A stretch of 64,000 nt of DNA from UBA5009 sp038043185 (GTDB lineage Bacteria; Bdellovibrionota; Bdellovibrionia; Bdellovibrionales; Bdellovibrionaceae): assembly GCA_038043185.1 (NCBI GenBank), contig JBBTCO010000030.1:1-64000 (forward strand), given 5' to 3'. The notes under the pieces were generated by a model. That model was not told where the DNA came from, made no database searches, and worked only from the letters and a program-made list of their open reading frames with translations. Position 1 is the first letter of the stretch. Each line of letters begins with the position of its first letter. Of this stretch, positions 18,706 to 28,174 are shown in pieces. Both the position numbers and the translations under genes were made by a program.

Positions 18706-19413
18706 TTGGATTTCTTTGCAAAGATTGCGCAAGCATTTCAGCATGGTGGATTTTGGATGTACCCAATTATGTTGGTTCAGATGTCAGCGCTTGCGATTAT
18801 CATCGAAAGAACTTACTCCCTTTTTTTTAAACGCAAAATCAATCAAACAGAATTGGCTCAAGGTTACGAAGAGCTTATCCGTCGCGGCAATATTGATGCT
18901 GTTATAGAAAAAGCAAAGGAACTGCAAAATACTCAGCCTATTGCAAGAGCTGTTTTGGCGGGCGCTAAAGCCGCAAAAATTATGGGCGGAAAAGATGAAA
19001 TCCAAGGAAAAATGGACGAAGTTCTGATTCACGAAAATGCTTTGATTGAACGTCGAATTGGTTTTTTATCGATGCTTGGTAACGTTGCAACTTTGACAGG
19101 ATTACTTGGAACGATCACAGGGATGATTAAGTCTTTTGCCGCTGTCGCCTTTGCGAATCCAGCCGAAAAAGCAGCCCTCTTGGCGGCCGGTATTTCAGAA
19201 GCGATGAATGCGACAGCTTACGGCTTGATTGCCGCCATTCCAGCTTTAGTGATGTATGCAATTCTACAGAATCGTGCGAACCAGATGAATGAAGATTTAA
19301 ATCGTGCAGCTTTAAAAAGTTTTAACTGGTTAAGCTTCAGCTATGAAACTATTGGCTTTAAACCTATGCGTGGCAGTGATATCCGAGAAAGTTCTCGTGA
19401 GGTAAACGTCTAA
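18706..19413 (+). CDS. TolQ/ExbB/MotA-family proton channel, AglR-like motor subunit
   Basis: Inner-membrane proton-channel protein of the MotA/TolQ/ExbB family. It has an N-terminal membrane helix (about 17-35), a cytoplasmic loop with an HENALIERRIGFL stretch, and two further helices. The family core is GNVATLTGLLGTITGMIKSF and then GISEAMNATAYGLIAAIPAL. The start is a TTG at 18706 with a perfect AGGAGG 5 bases upstream. At 235 residues it is normal for the family. With the two TolR-like proteins that follow immediately, it forms a complete stator set resembling AglR-AglQ-AglS of Myxococcus gliding motility rather than Tol-Pal, because the downstream genes are gliding-type and no TolB or Pal is present. 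Confidence 0.88.
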   Translation: MDFFAKIAQAFQHGGFWMYPIMLVQMSALAIIIERTYSLFFKRKINQTELAQGYEELIRRGNIDAVIEKAKELQNTQPIARAVLAGAKAAKIMGGKDEIQGKMDEVLIHENALIERRIGFLSMLGNVATLTGLLGTITGMIKSFAAVAFANPAEKAALLAAGISEAMNATAYGLIAAIPALVMYAILQNRANQMNEDLNRAALKSFNWLSFSYETIGFKPMRGSDIRESSREVNV

Positions 19414-19424
19414 GCGGAGGTTCT

Positions 19425-19880
19425 GTGAAAAAAGAAAAAAAGCATCTTGATTTTGAATTAAATCTGATTCCCTTCATTGATTTGCTTTCAGTTTGTATCT
19501 GTTTTTTGTTGATAACGGCCGTCTGGATGAATGTTGGTTCAGTCAATGTGAAGCAGGCTATTGGCGGTCAATCGGCTGCAGAGACAGAAAAAAAACCGAC
19601 TTTGTGGGTTTTTTTAGCTGATGATGGTGGACTGACTTTGGAAACTCGAGATAGCTCGCGCATGCCAGCCTCATTGCAAAAATACAGTCTGAAAGGCCAA
19701 GAGGGAAAAACTGATCTGAAACAGCTGCTGGTGCAATTGCAAGAAATGAAGAGGGCGGAGCCAGAACTCAGAACAGCTTTGATTCAACCGAAACCGCAAA
19801 CTTCTTATGAAGAGATCATTAATTTAATGGACAGTTTTAAGACGGCAGGAATGGCTGATTTGGGTGTAGTTCCCCTATGA
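19425..19880 (+). CDS. TolR/ExbD-family motor protein, AglQ/AglS-like (first)
   Basis: Biopolymer-transport type protein with one membrane helix. The cytoplasmic N-terminus DFELNLIPFIDLLSVCICFLL holds the conserved aspartate (in PFIDLLS) expected to carry protons with the TolQ-like channel. The periplasmic part of about 110 residues includes a typical C-terminal ExbD fold sequence (YEEIINLMDSFKTAGMADLGVVP). The start is GTG with GCGGAGG upstream. It lies 11 bases after the TolQ-like gene and 10 bases before the second TolR-like gene, so all three are co-translated. Confidence 0.87.
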   Translation: MKKEKKHLDFELNLIPFIDLLSVCICFLLITAVWMNVGSVNVKQAIGGQSAAETEKKPTLWVFLADDGGLTLETRDSSRMPASLQKYSLKGQEGKTDLKQLLVQLQEMKRAEPELRTALIQPKPQTSYEEIINLMDSFKTAGMADLGVVPL

Positions 19881-19890
19881 GGAGTACGTA

Positions 19891-20388
19891 GTGCTGAACC
19901 AGAGTGTGCTTAAAATGACATCTTTACAAAGTCCGCTCTTGGCGGCTTCAGCATTGAAGCCAAAACAAAATGTTTGGAAAAAAGGTTTAGCTGCAGATTT
20001 GCTTTTAACGGCATTGATTGACGCTTTTTCAATTTTGGTCATTTTTCTTTTAATGAGTTTTTCAAGTACTGGTGAGATTCTTTTTATCAATAAGGGAATG
20101 GAACTTCCCAAAGCTTCAAGAGCGGAAGTCTTGGACCGCAACCCCGTTGTCAAAATAGACGAAGGAAAAATTTATCTTGAAGACAAACTGCTGACAGCGG
20201 AAACATTGATTAGCGAGCTTCTTGATATTCGAAAGAAGTTTTCGATCGATCGACCTGGAGAAGAATTTCGCGGGATCGTTACTGTGCAAGCCGATCGCCG
20301 AATCAAATACGAATTTCTGAATCAAATTATTTTAGCTTGTGCACATGCCGGATTTAGTGACTTGAGGTTTGCAGTTACAATGAAGTAG
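19891..20388 (+). CDS. TolR/ExbD-family motor protein, AglQ/AglS-like (second)
   Basis: Second ExbD/TolR-type subunit. The single helix contains the key aspartate in LLTALIDAFSILVIFLLMSF. The periplasmic domain ends with IVTVQADRRIKYEFLNQIILACAHAGFSDLRFAV, the usual ExbD C-terminal pattern. The start is GTG at 19891 preceded by GAGGAG at good spacing. Two different TolR-like partners for one TolQ-like channel is the arrangement seen in AglRQS of Myxococcus and is less common in Tol-Pal systems. The following TPR gene begins 11 bases after its stop. Confidence 0.87.
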   Translation: MLNQSVLKMTSLQSPLLAASALKPKQNVWKKGLAADLLLTALIDAFSILVIFLLMSFSSTGEILFINKGMELPKASRAEVLDRNPVVKIDEGKIYLEDKLLTAETLISELLDIRKKFSIDRPGEEFRGIVTVQADRRIKYEFLNQIILACAHAGFSDLRFAVTMK

Positions 20389-20399
20389 TAAGGATTTTC

Positions 20400-23342
20400 A
20401 TGTTTATGCTGGGATTAGTTGCGACAGTCATACTAGGAACAGGAATAGCCTTGGGCCAAACTGGTTCCCTTGCCGAAAACTCGGATACAAGAAGCCTTTT
20501 GATTGATAAATTACAAAAAGTTTATTTGAACCTTTCGCCTGATGATTCTTCTAGGCAAGCCATTAGCCTTCGATTAGCTGATCTTTATGCTGAACGCGCG
20601 CGCCTAGATGCAATGAAGGATCTCAACTCGGGTTGCACGGCTTGTGTTGCCGGGAAATTAGATCGAGAGAAAGCCCTTCGATTGTATCGTCAAGGTGTGG
20701 AAAAGGCCAGCGAGTCCGAGAAGTATAAAATTTGGATTCAGATTGGACATCTTAACGAGCTTTCAGGATTTGAATCTGATGCGCTTAAGGCTTACGAAAA
20801 AGTGACAACTCAACAAAGTGACCAGAATTCCTTAGCGGAAGGAAATTTGTCATTAGGCGAGATTTACTTTAAAAATCGTCAATTTCACCAGGCTCAAGCT
20901 TATTACGAAAAAGTCTTGTTGATCCCGACGGCAAGCTCGCGAGGTTTAGCTGCTTATCGCGTTGCCTGGTGTGAGTTTAGTCAAGGCCAAATCGCCACTG
21001 CACTTACTCAGATCAAAAAAGTATTAAGTGTTCCCGCATTGCAATCACGAAATGGCAGTGCTGGAGGGCAAGCTGACCTTCAGTTTTTAGAAGAAGTTTC
21101 AAAGGATTTTGTAACCTTCTTGACCCGCAGTTCAATTACACCTGAGGCTGTGAAAGAACTTTATGAATTAACTCCTGAAAAAAGCAAATTGGTCAATTTG
21201 ACGACTTTAGCTTTTGAAACAGAAAGACTAGGACATCAAAAAGATTCTTTAATGGTATGGAATTTTGTTTTTCAAAAACAGAGTCAGCCTGAAGCCCGGC
21301 TCGAGATCCATGCTCATATGGCAGCTCTGTATTGGTCCGAAGGGCAACCTCAGGAAGCTCACAAAAATTTTCAAGAAGCGATTGGAATTTGGAAAGAGCT
21401 GAATGGCTGTGGAAAAAAAGATTGTCAGGAAACGCAAAAAGTTTTGCGACAATTTCTGGTGACGTGGAATCAGGCTGAAAAGAAAGAACCGTCAGAAAAT
21501 TTGCTAAAGACCTATCAACTTTACGTAGATAATTTTCCGGAAGATAATGAAATAAGAACATGGGCGGCCCAAGCCGCACGACAAGCTAAGAATTTTCCAT
21601 TGTCCTTTTTATTTTATCGAAAAGCAGTTGATCTTCATAGTGGTGTTTCCACGGATAGCGAAAAATTGGAAATGAATCTGCTGAGCTTAATCGAAGTTGC
21701 GGAAGATTCTAAAAAATCAGAACTTTTACAGGAAGCACAGAATCTTTATTTGCAGCGTTCGCTAAAGAAAAAGAAATGGCAAGAGGTTCGTTATCAACAG
21801 GCTCATGATATTTACGATCAGGGGCAATATCAAGTTGCTGCTGATAAGCTTCATGAAATTGCGATTGACACAAAAGCTCCTATTCAATTGCAAAAACAAG
21901 CTGCGGATTTAGCCTTGGATGCCCTTGTGCTAATGAAGAATGAAAGTCAGATTGAAGTTTGGTCTGAAGAGTTTGCAAAACATTTTAAGGGTTCACAGGG
22001 GCTCGAGTTTGCCTTTATGAAACAAAAATCCATTTTGACTCAAGTGGCAGCCACAGCTGAAAAAAACCCTCAAGAGTCTTGGGCAATTTTAAAACGTTTT
22101 GATTTTAGTCAAGCTTCTGAAAAAGATCGGATTATCTATTTAAAAAATAAAATTCTTTTAGCTGAAAAAACAAATCATTTTCCAGATGCCAATGCGGCGG
22201 TCGATGAACTTCTAGTGCAAAAGAATCTTTCAGTCGAAGATAAAGAATTTGCTTTGGGACGCCAAGCTTACTTTTCGGAACTAAGGCTAGATTTTGCTAC
22301 GGCCTTGAAGGCAACTGAAAAATTGCGTTCAAGTGCAGATCCTCAACAAGTCCTGTTGAAAATGGCCCTCTTTGCTGATCTTTCTGGACAGAAAAGTGAG
22401 GCTTATTATCAGCAGTATTTATCTCGATCAAAAGATGCGGACATCAATGGATTAATAGCCTCAGACTTAGTCCGAAAAAGCAATCAGCCGGCCAAAGAGC
22501 TTCAATTGCAGGCAAAACATTTACGAACGAATGTTGAGCTTTGGGGACGCTTGCATTTAGAGATTTATGGAAAAACAGCTGACGAAAAGTTTTTGAGGGC
22601 GGCTTTGAAAGATGAAAAAGTGCTTAAATCCGCTGCCGGGAAAACTTTGTTTAGAGCCAATACAATTCAACTTTATCAATTGCAAAAAGAAAAATTGGCG
22701 ACTCACAAGTTGGAATCAAAAAATCAAAAGCTTATGGCCTCATCCATCCGTGTAAGAGCAAAAGAGTTAAGCAAAGCTGAAGTTTTAGCGCAGTCTTCGA
22801 TTGAAAATGGAGATTGGACCTCACAAGTTTTGACTCTTCACTTAGTCGCCGCCGAATCCAAGCGCTTTTATGAAGAGCTATTAAGTCTGCCAATGCCAGA
22901 TGGCCTTAATGATGAAGAGCAAGGTCAGTATATGAATCTTTTAAGTCAGCAAGCGACGCCTTATAAAACTAAAGCGGAACAAGCCCTGGCCAAAGTCGAT
23001 GAGTTTTGGAAAAATTCAAAATGGAAAGAATACTTGAAAACCAGTGCAAATGAAATTCCTGAGCTGATGGTATTAGTTGAAAAGGAAGTTCAAACACTGG
23101 CTGAAGTGGCTTCCAGTGCAGATGCAACAGAGTTAAAATCGATCCTTGGTCCTAAAAAAATCTTGGCCAAGTTATCGTTGAGAGAGACTGAAGAGGCGAG
23201 GAATGAACTTCGCGCAGATCCTTTAAATAAAGATTTAATGAATAAATTACTTGGCATTGAAAAACAAAATAAGAACTTCGCGATGGTTCAGTATTTAGAG
23301 GGAAGAATGAAGAACCTCGAAAAGAAAGAGACTCAGCAATGA
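20400..23342 (+). CDS. Large TPR-repeat protein, Agl/Glt gliding-complex type
   Basis: Exported protein of 980 residues built largely of tetratricopeptide-like helical repeats. A signal peptide (residues 1-20, LVATVILGTGIALGQ) precedes repeats visible around residues 100-200 (for example AEGNLSLGEIYFKNRQFHQAQAYYEKVL, quoted here only in part by its SLGEIYFKNRQFHQA core), 290-330 and through the middle. The C-terminus is helical and charged. By position and type it corresponds to the large TPR proteins of the Myxococcus Glt complex (GltD/AgmU or GltE/AglT); which one is not resolvable by eye. It should act in the periplasm as a scaffold linking motor to outer membrane. AAGGAT precedes the ATG, and the stop overlaps the next start as ATGA. 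Confidence 0.75.
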   Translation: MFMLGLVATVILGTGIALGQTGSLAENSDTRSLLIDKLQKVYLNLSPDDSSRQAISLRLADLYAERARLDAMKDLNSGCTACVAGKLDREKALRLYRQGVEKASESEKYKIWIQIGHLNELSGFESDALKAYEKVTTQQSDQNSLAEGNLSLGEIYFKNRQFHQAQAYYEKVLLIPTASSRGLAAYRVAWCEFSQGQIATALTQIKKVLSVPALQSRNGSAGGQADLQFLEEVSKDFVTFLTRSSITPEAVKELYELTPEKSKLVNLTTLAFETERLGHQKDSLMVWNFVFQKQSQPEARLEIHAHMAALYWSEGQPQEAHKNFQEAIGIWKELNGCGKKDCQETQKVLRQFLVTWNQAEKKEPSENLLKTYQLYVDNFPEDNEIRTWAAQAARQAKNFPLSFLFYRKAVDLHSGVSTDSEKLEMNLLSLIEVAEDSKKSELLQEAQNLYLQRSLKKKKWQEVRYQQAHDIYDQGQYQVAADKLHEIAIDTKAPIQLQKQAADLALDALVLMKNESQIEVWSEEFAKHFKGSQGLEFAFMKQKSILTQVAATAEKNPQESWAILKRFDFSQASEKDRIIYLKNKILLAEKTNHFPDANAAVDELLVQKNLSVEDKEFALGRQAYFSELRLDFATALKATEKLRSSADPQQVLLKMALFADLSGQKSEAYYQQYLSRSKDADINGLIASDLVRKSNQPAKELQLQAKHLRTNVELWGRLHLEIYGKTADEKFLRAALKDEKVLKSAAGKTLFRANTIQLYQLQKEKLATHKLESKNQKLMASSIRVRAKELSKAEVLAQSSIENGDWTSQVLTLHLVAAESKRFYEELLSLPMPDGLNDEEQGQYMNLLSQQATPYKTKAEQALAKVDEFWKNSKWKEYLKTSANEIPELMVLVEKEVQTLAEVASSADATELKSILGPKKILAKLSLRETEEARNELRADPLNKDLMNKLLGIEKQNKNFAMVQYLEGRMKNLEKKETQQ

Positions 23343-23605
23343 AAACAATCCGGCTTGTTACTTTTCTAGGAATAATCGCGATGGTTTTATCGTCCAGCGC
23401 AGGGGAAGACAAAAAAACTGCTGTAAGCGAAAAGGAAACATCCTCAAAAACGGAACATAGCTTTGAAGATTTACTGGTGCAGGGGAAATATCACTTCTCT
23501 GATGAAGCTGTAACTACAGTTGAAGAAGATAAAGTATTAGACTCATTATTGGGCCTTCGCACTGACTTTAAGGATCGCATTGAACAATCTGTCGGAAATT
23601 ATTAG
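23339..23605 (+). CDS. Small secreted protein in the gliding operon
   Basis: An 88-residue protein not recognised from any family. It has an N-terminal signal peptide (TIRLVTFLGIIAMVLSSSAG) followed by a short acidic mature part (about 65 residues) with many Glu, Asp and Lys. The ATG overlaps the TPR gene stop by 4 bases, and the next gene follows after a few bases, so it is a bona fide operon member despite its size. A small periplasmic adaptor or chaperone for the neighbouring machine is a reasonable guess, not shown by the sequence. Confidence 0.7.
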   Translation: MKTIRLVTFLGIIAMVLSSSAGEDKKTAVSEKETSSKTEHSFEDLLVQGKYHFSDEAVTTVEEDKVLDSLLGLRTDFKDRIEQSVGNY

Positions 23606-23616
23606 TAGGAGTGACG

Positions 23617-24744
23617 TTGGAGAAGCATCTTATACTTGAAGATTTAAATGGACAGGTCCTCAGAACTTTTCACTGGGATAAAAAACCTGTGCAAGTGATC
23701 CGCCGCGGAGATTCAAAACGTCTTGAGCTGGTGTCTTCTTTAGAGCATTTAAAAAAGAAAAAAATAAAGTTTGAAAATTTAGGAACGATTTCCACCTCGG
23801 ACTTATCGAATGGGCCGTTTTTTGTGGGACAAATGGGACATTTGCGTTTGGTCGATTCCGTTGGTCCCGTTGAGATTGATGTTGCCTTGGCAAAAGAGAA
23901 TCGAAAATCATGGCAACTGACTTTGCTGTTAGGAGCGATTCTTGTTGCCAGTGTTTTGTTTATTGCAAACTCCACTTCGCAAATGTCACCTCGTATGGAA
24001 GAAGAGCTTCGTCAGCAAGTTGTAAAAATCATGAACCGAGTTCGGGTCGTAACACCGAAAGTTATTCAACACAGCAAGATAGATACGGAATCTGTTAAAA
24101 AAAATATCGTGAATAAAAGTGTTTCTTTAAAAAGGATGGGCGCGCTTTCGGTTTTAGGCAGTTTAAATAGCTCCAAACAACGGGGAGGCTTGAACTTAAA
24201 TGCCGCGAACACAACGGCTGGACCAGGACTAGGTGGCACTGAAGGCAGTGGTGGTGTTCAGACTTCTTTGTACGCGAAGGGGCTGACGAGCGCACCCTTG
24301 GGAGCTGGGGGAAATATTCAAGGTGCTGGGGGTTACGGAACTAAAGGTAAAGGTGGCGGCCAAGCAGGTTATGGAAAATTATCCTTAACAGGAGCTACCG
24401 GTGCGACAATGCTTCCTCTTGGCCAAGATGCTGTGGCTACAAAAGGTTTGGATCGGGATCAGATTGCAGCAGTGATTCAAAAAAACTCAGGACAGGTACG
24501 ATTTTGTTACGAGCAAGGATTGCAAAGCGATCCCCAGCTTAATGGCCGCGTCGCTGTTGATTTTGTTATTGGCGGAAATGGTTTTATTAAATCAGCTGCT
24601 GTTTCAAACACGACCTTGAATGCAAAAGGAATTGAAGACTGCATTCTGATGAGATTAAAAACATGGAAGTTTCCGCTTCCAGATGGTGGAGTTGATGTGA
24701 AGGTAGAATATCCGTTCGTCTTAAGACGAGCAGGACAAGGATAG
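23617..24744 (+). CDS. TonB-like transenvelope protein with AgmX/PglI-type C-terminus (GltG/GltJ-like)
   Basis: Inner-membrane protein reaching into the periplasm. About 100 cytoplasmic N-terminal residues precede one helix (about 104-122, LTLLLGAILVASVLFIA). Then comes a long glycine-rich linker (about 190-260), then a C-terminal TonB-like domain (about 280-370) with VIQKNSGQVRFCYEQGL, GRVAVDFVIGGNGFIKSAAV and the paired cysteines in CYE and DCIL. This C-terminal pattern is that of the AgmX/PglI family, which in Myxococcus are GltJ and GltG and couple the AglRQS motor to outer-membrane parts. I prefer the TTG at 23617 because AGGAG lies 5 bases upstream; a GTG at 23611 overlaps that site. 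Confidence 0.82.
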   Translation: MEKHLILEDLNGQVLRTFHWDKKPVQVIRRGDSKRLELVSSLEHLKKKKIKFENLGTISTSDLSNGPFFVGQMGHLRLVDSVGPVEIDVALAKENRKSWQLTLLLGAILVASVLFIANSTSQMSPRMEEELRQQVVKIMNRVRVVTPKVIQHSKIDTESVKKNIVNKSVSLKRMGALSVLGSLNSSKQRGGLNLNAANTTAGPGLGGTEGSGGVQTSLYAKGLTSAPLGAGGNIQGAGGYGTKGKGGGQAGYGKLSLTGATGATMLPLGQDAVATKGLDRDQIAAVIQKNSGQVRFCYEQGLQSDPQLNGRVAVDFVIGGNGFIKSAAVSNTTLNAKGIEDCILMRLKTWKFPLPDGGVDVKVEYPFVLRRAGQG

Positions 24745-24747
24745 AAA

Positions 24748-25938
24748 ATGAAAAATTTGTCTTTATATACACTTATTATTTTTTTGGGATTGTCCCAAAG
24801 TTATTGTGGATTTAAACAAGACCCATTAGCGGATAAGCCTACTGCTATTCAAGATGCAAAACCACCGGCAGGAAAAGTCGATCCAATACCAGTGGTACCT
24901 TCCGATTTGGTACGCATTGATAGTGTTGATTTTTTTTCTTTCAAAGAGGAACGCTCGGATAGTTTCGATATTGCCGTTCGAGTTCTTGATTCTGATTATG
25001 AAACAGAGATTTTGATTGATCATTTAGAAGATTTACCTGGAGCCACTTTTGACGCTGTCAAGGGAGTCTTTAGTTGGCAGCCCCAAAAAGGGACAGTGAC
25101 GACAAGTCTTTATAAAGATTACGAGGTCAAAGTGCGAGCCTTTGCCCGTAAAAAAGGCGATGCTGAAGCTGCAATTTTAACTAAAGAAAAGATTATTCGT
25201 TTTCAAGTTGGAAAAGTTTTCAGCGCTCCTGAAATTGTAAAAATAGATGGCCTTCCTCGTTTTATTATCGAAGAAAAGAAGTATACTTTTTCAATCACTG
25301 TTAAGGATGTGGATGCTGGTGCTTTGCCAGCGAGCTTCCCTTATCTTTCTTTAACTCCAAGTGATTCTACGATGGACGCGGATACGATTTCATTGGTTCC
25401 ATTTATTAGAGTTGAAAATGTAAGACCCGATCTGCTCAAAAACACATTCGTTTTTAATCTCTCCTTGAATTTAGAGGGTGTTGAGTTGACCTCTGGTATA
25501 GTCAACGCTTCAGCTTTTCTGCGCGTGAGTAGCCAGTACAACAATTGGAGTGATCCAGCTCAGATAACTACTAAGTTACTCACAAAATTAGGTTCTCCGA
25601 ATGCAGCACAATTGGTAAAGAAGCTCAGGATTAGTAGTGGAGTTAAAACTAGCTACACTTTTTGGGTATATGATCCTCGCAAAGAGGCTGATTTAGATAT
25701 TGACGGCAGTCCTCGTATTACCTTTGGATCCGAGCTCGATTGTAATCCGAAAGAAACGGGAATTATGGTCTGTGTTTTTACATGGACTCCCACCGCCGCC
25801 CAAGCCGGAGAAACTTATAGTATGGATTTTTCGGTTAGGGCTTTTAAGCGAGACGCGCCTGATGTCGAGATCGTAACGAGTGATTTTAGTTTTGATGTGG
25901 AAGTCACAAAACCATCTGGCGCGGGAGATAAACCGTGA
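24748..25938 (+). CDS. Lipoprotein with Ig/cadherin-like domains in gliding operon
   Basis: Lipoprotein with a signal peptide ending in SQSYC (cysteine at about 20). The mature 375 residues contain repeated beta-sandwich-like units with a W-x-P pattern: GATFDAVKGVFSWQPQKG near residue 100 and GIMVCVFTWTPTAAQAGETY near 345. These resemble the endings of putative Ig/cadherin-like domains and suggest surface or periplasmic adhesion or scaffolding. Myxococcus gliding clusters include lipoproteins in comparable positions, but I cannot assign an orthologue. It starts 3 bases after the TonB-like gene, and its stop overlaps the next start as GTGA. Confidence 0.7.
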   Translation: MKNLSLYTLIIFLGLSQSYCGFKQDPLADKPTAIQDAKPPAGKVDPIPVVPSDLVRIDSVDFFSFKEERSDSFDIAVRVLDSDYETEILIDHLEDLPGATFDAVKGVFSWQPQKGTVTTSLYKDYEVKVRAFARKKGDAEAAILTKEKIIRFQVGKVFSAPEIVKIDGLPRFIIEEKKYTFSITVKDVDAGALPASFPYLSLTPSDSTMDADTISLVPFIRVENVRPDLLKNTFVFNLSLNLEGVELTSGIVNASAFLRVSSQYNNWSDPAQITTKLLTKLGSPNAAQLVKKLRISSGVKTSYTFWVYDPRKEADLDIDGSPRITFGSELDCNPKETGIMVCVFTWTPTAAQAGETYSMDFSVRAFKRDAPDVEIVTSDFSFDVEVTKPSGAGDKP

Positions 25939-26639
25939 AACAAAGTATATTTCTTCTCTGTATGATAAGTGCGGTTTGTTGGGCTGGCGTTGAAGAGGAG
26001 TTCGCTGACCTTGGCGGCAATCAGATTCTTTTGCAAAAAGCTCAGGAGCTGAATCCGGAAACTAAAGTTGAAATTGTCCAGGACAGATTAGTGAATCGGA
26101 ATCACCGTTGGGAAGTTGCACCTGAATTCTCGGGAAGTTTTGGTGGGGATACTTACTCAAAAACACAAAGCTTGGGTTTTAATGTTCAATATCACATTAA
26201 TCCTCATTGGTCCGTCGGGGCGAAGTCGAATTACAGTTTCAATAAATTGACTGCAGCCGGAGAGGCTATGGTTGATAGAGCATATGATGATTTTTTAAAA
26301 AATCCAAAAGATTCATCCTCACCAGTTCCGGACATGGATTATCAAAAAAATGAATCCCTGGCCCTTGTGAACTGGTATCCCATCTATGGAAAAATGAACT
26401 TGTTGGATCGTGGAATTGCTCATTTCGATGTCTATGCACTTCTTGGTGCTGGTCAAGTGCAGTTGCGATCAGGGACAACCGGAACCTACACTTTGGGTGG
26501 CGGTTTTGGTTTTTGGATCTCACAAAATTTTTCCACTCGACTCGAGATGCGATATCAAAGGTATAAAGCGCAATATTTTAATGAAAGTAAAAATTTGGAT
26601 TTGGCGATTGCTTCCCTGCAGATGGGGTGGTTGTTGTGA
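25935..26639 (+). CDS. Outer-membrane beta-barrel protein of gliding operon
   Basis: A signal peptide (about 18 residues, ending VCWA) is followed by a soluble-looking 50-residue lead. An alternating strand pattern then typical of small outer-membrane barrels follows: WEVAPEFSGSFGGDTYSKTQ, SLGFNVQYHINPHWSVGAKS, the VYALLGAGQVQLR strand, GGGFGFWISQNFSTRLEMRY and a terminal strand ending in LQMGWLL. It resembles the barrel proteins (GltA/GltB/GltH type) of the Myxococcus complex by size and position. The start is GTG at 25935 with GGGAG upstream, coupled by GTGA to the previous gene, and its stop is coupled by GTGA to the following one. Confidence 0.75.
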   Translation: MKQSIFLLCMISAVCWAGVEEEFADLGGNQILLQKAQELNPETKVEIVQDRLVNRNHRWEVAPEFSGSFGGDTYSKTQSLGFNVQYHINPHWSVGAKSNYSFNKLTAAGEAMVDRAYDDFLKNPKDSSSPVPDMDYQKNESLALVNWYPIYGKMNLLDRGIAHFDVYALLGAGQVQLRSGTTGTYTLGGGFGFWISQNFSTRLEMRYQRYKAQYFNESKNLDLAIASLQMGWLL

Positions 26640-28174
26640 AACTAATTGCTTTCCTATTTGCCGTACTCTTGTCAACGGCGGTCACTCAAGCCCAGGATAT
26701 GGAAAGTTTGCTTGAAGGTCGTCAAGAAACACAAGTGAAACGAAATCAAGACTATTTATCAAATACGATTCGAAGTTTCTTAGAAAAGACAACTCCTGAA
26801 CAAAATGCTTTTTTACGTTCAATTGAAGGTGGACTTTGGAATGAAGCGCTTATCCAATTCACTCCGGCATTTAAGGGAACGACGTTTGAGACAACAGAAA
26901 ATTTCCAAGCTCTTCATGCGTTGCTCTATTTTCGTGTTGGCCTGACAGTTACGGGGATCGAAGAACTTCTTGCCATCAAGGATGCAAAGAAAATTCATTT
27001 TCAATTGGTGACTGAGTGGAAAGAATCGGCCAAAGAAGACCATCCGGCATGGAATACAGCCCGATTGAAATGGGGACCGACGTGGACGGAAATTTTTGGA
27101 CGTGTCATTGAAGTCAGGGTCTTGTCATCGGAAGTTTTTGTTAAGAATGCATTGAGCGAATTAAATGAGTTGGCAATGAAGGCGCCGGTTAATAGCAAAG
27201 AACGAGCGCTGATTGATTGGCACTTAGTGATTGCTTACGCCATAAATGATCAAGCGGACAAGGCCGCAAAAATCATGGCTTCGCTTTTAAAAGCGACTCA
27301 TAATCCGGTACCTGTAGAACTGTTGAATCTAACCGCGGCGCGCTTGCTTTATCAAAATGGATATTTTGAGGCGGCCATTCGATATAATGACAAAATACCC
27401 AAAAGCTCGGCTTATTATTTAATGGCCCAAGAAGAAAAAGCTTGGGCTTTTCTGCGTAAGGGTGAACCTCAGAATGCGGCTGCTGTAACTCAGACATTAG
27501 TAAACCCAACTTTCCATGGACAAGTGGGGCCCGAGTCTTTTTTAATTCGAAGCCTTGCTCAATTAAAAGTCTGCGATTATTCAGCTGTTTTAGAAACCTT
27601 GAAGTTCTTTCCTAAAGAATTCAAAGAGAAATCTATTTATTTAGAAAAACTGAGCGAAAAAGCAGTTACGGCTACACCTGCTGAGTTTTCAATAAAAAAT
27701 CGTCTTATGCCAAAAGCTGTTTTGGTTGACGAAAAGTTTCGTCAACTTTTACAGGCGGAAACTCTTTTTCAACAAGAAGTTAAAGTATCTGATGAACTCT
27801 ATACAAAATCATTACAGCTGACTGGCCTGCAGGCCGCCTTTGACAGATTAAAAAATCAAGCGGGTCAGCGTTATCAACAAGCTAAATCCAACTCGTACGC
27901 ACGAGTTCAAGAGCTTGCAAGAGTTGAGTTAGCCGAGATTAAAAAAACTTTAAATAAGCTACACATTGTCGAGGCGGAAGTTATTCAACAAGTGCAAAAG
28001 ACTGATCGTTTCAAAGCCCAATTGAAAGATGATTTGAAAGCAAAAGTGGGTACAACAGGGTCAGTGGCCAAAGATACATTAAAATTTCCTATGGAAAAAG
28101 AGTTCTGGTTTGATGAGTTGGCAAACTATCGTGTGGATTTTAAAAAGGGCTGCCAAGCAAGGAGAACAGAATGA
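26636..28174 (+). CDS. Periplasmic helical-repeat protein of gliding operon
   Basis: A 512-residue exported protein. The GTG at 26636 gives a tidy signal peptide (KLIAFLFAVLLSTAVTQA) and a 4-base overlap with the preceding stop. An upstream open start would add three hydrophobic residues. The body is all-helical with TPR-like segments (ALIDWHLVIAYAINDQADKA near 195, LLYQNGYFEAAIRYNDKIP near 240). A long coiled-coil-like stretch runs at about 400-480, rich in Lys, Glu and Gln. The function is not established, but a role as scaffold with the larger TPR protein fits its place in the operon. The stop couples by ATGA to the VWA lipoprotein gene. Confidence 0.7.
   Translation: MKLIAFLFAVLLSTAVTQAQDMESLLEGRQETQVKRNQDYLSNTIRSFLEKTTPEQNAFLRSIEGGLWNEALIQFTPAFKGTTFETTENFQALHALLYFRVGLTVTGIEELLAIKDAKKIHFQLVTEWKESAKEDHPAWNTARLKWGPTWTEIFGRVIEVRVLSSEVFVKNALSELNELAMKAPVNSKERALIDWHLVIAYAINDQADKAAKIMASLLKATHNPVPVELLNLTAARLLYQNGYFEAAIRYNDKIPKSSAYYLMAQEEKAWAFLRKGEPQNAAAVTQTLVNPTFHGQVGPESFLIRSLAQLKVCDYSAVLETLKFFPKEFKEKSIYLEKLSEKAVTATPAEFSIKNRLMPKAVLVDEKFRQLLQAETLFQQEVKVSDELYTKSLQLTGLQAAFDRLKNQAGQRYQQAKSNSYARVQELARVELAEIKKTLNKLHIVEAEVIQQVQKTDRFKAQLKDDLKAKVGTTGSVAKDTLKFPMEKEFWFDELANYRVDFKKGCQARRTE

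Noticed and set aside
18706..20388. Assignment of the TolQ/TolR-like genes to the Tol-Pal cell-division system
   Set aside because: No TolA, TolB or Pal genes follow; the downstream genes are gliding-complex types and there are two TolR-like genes.
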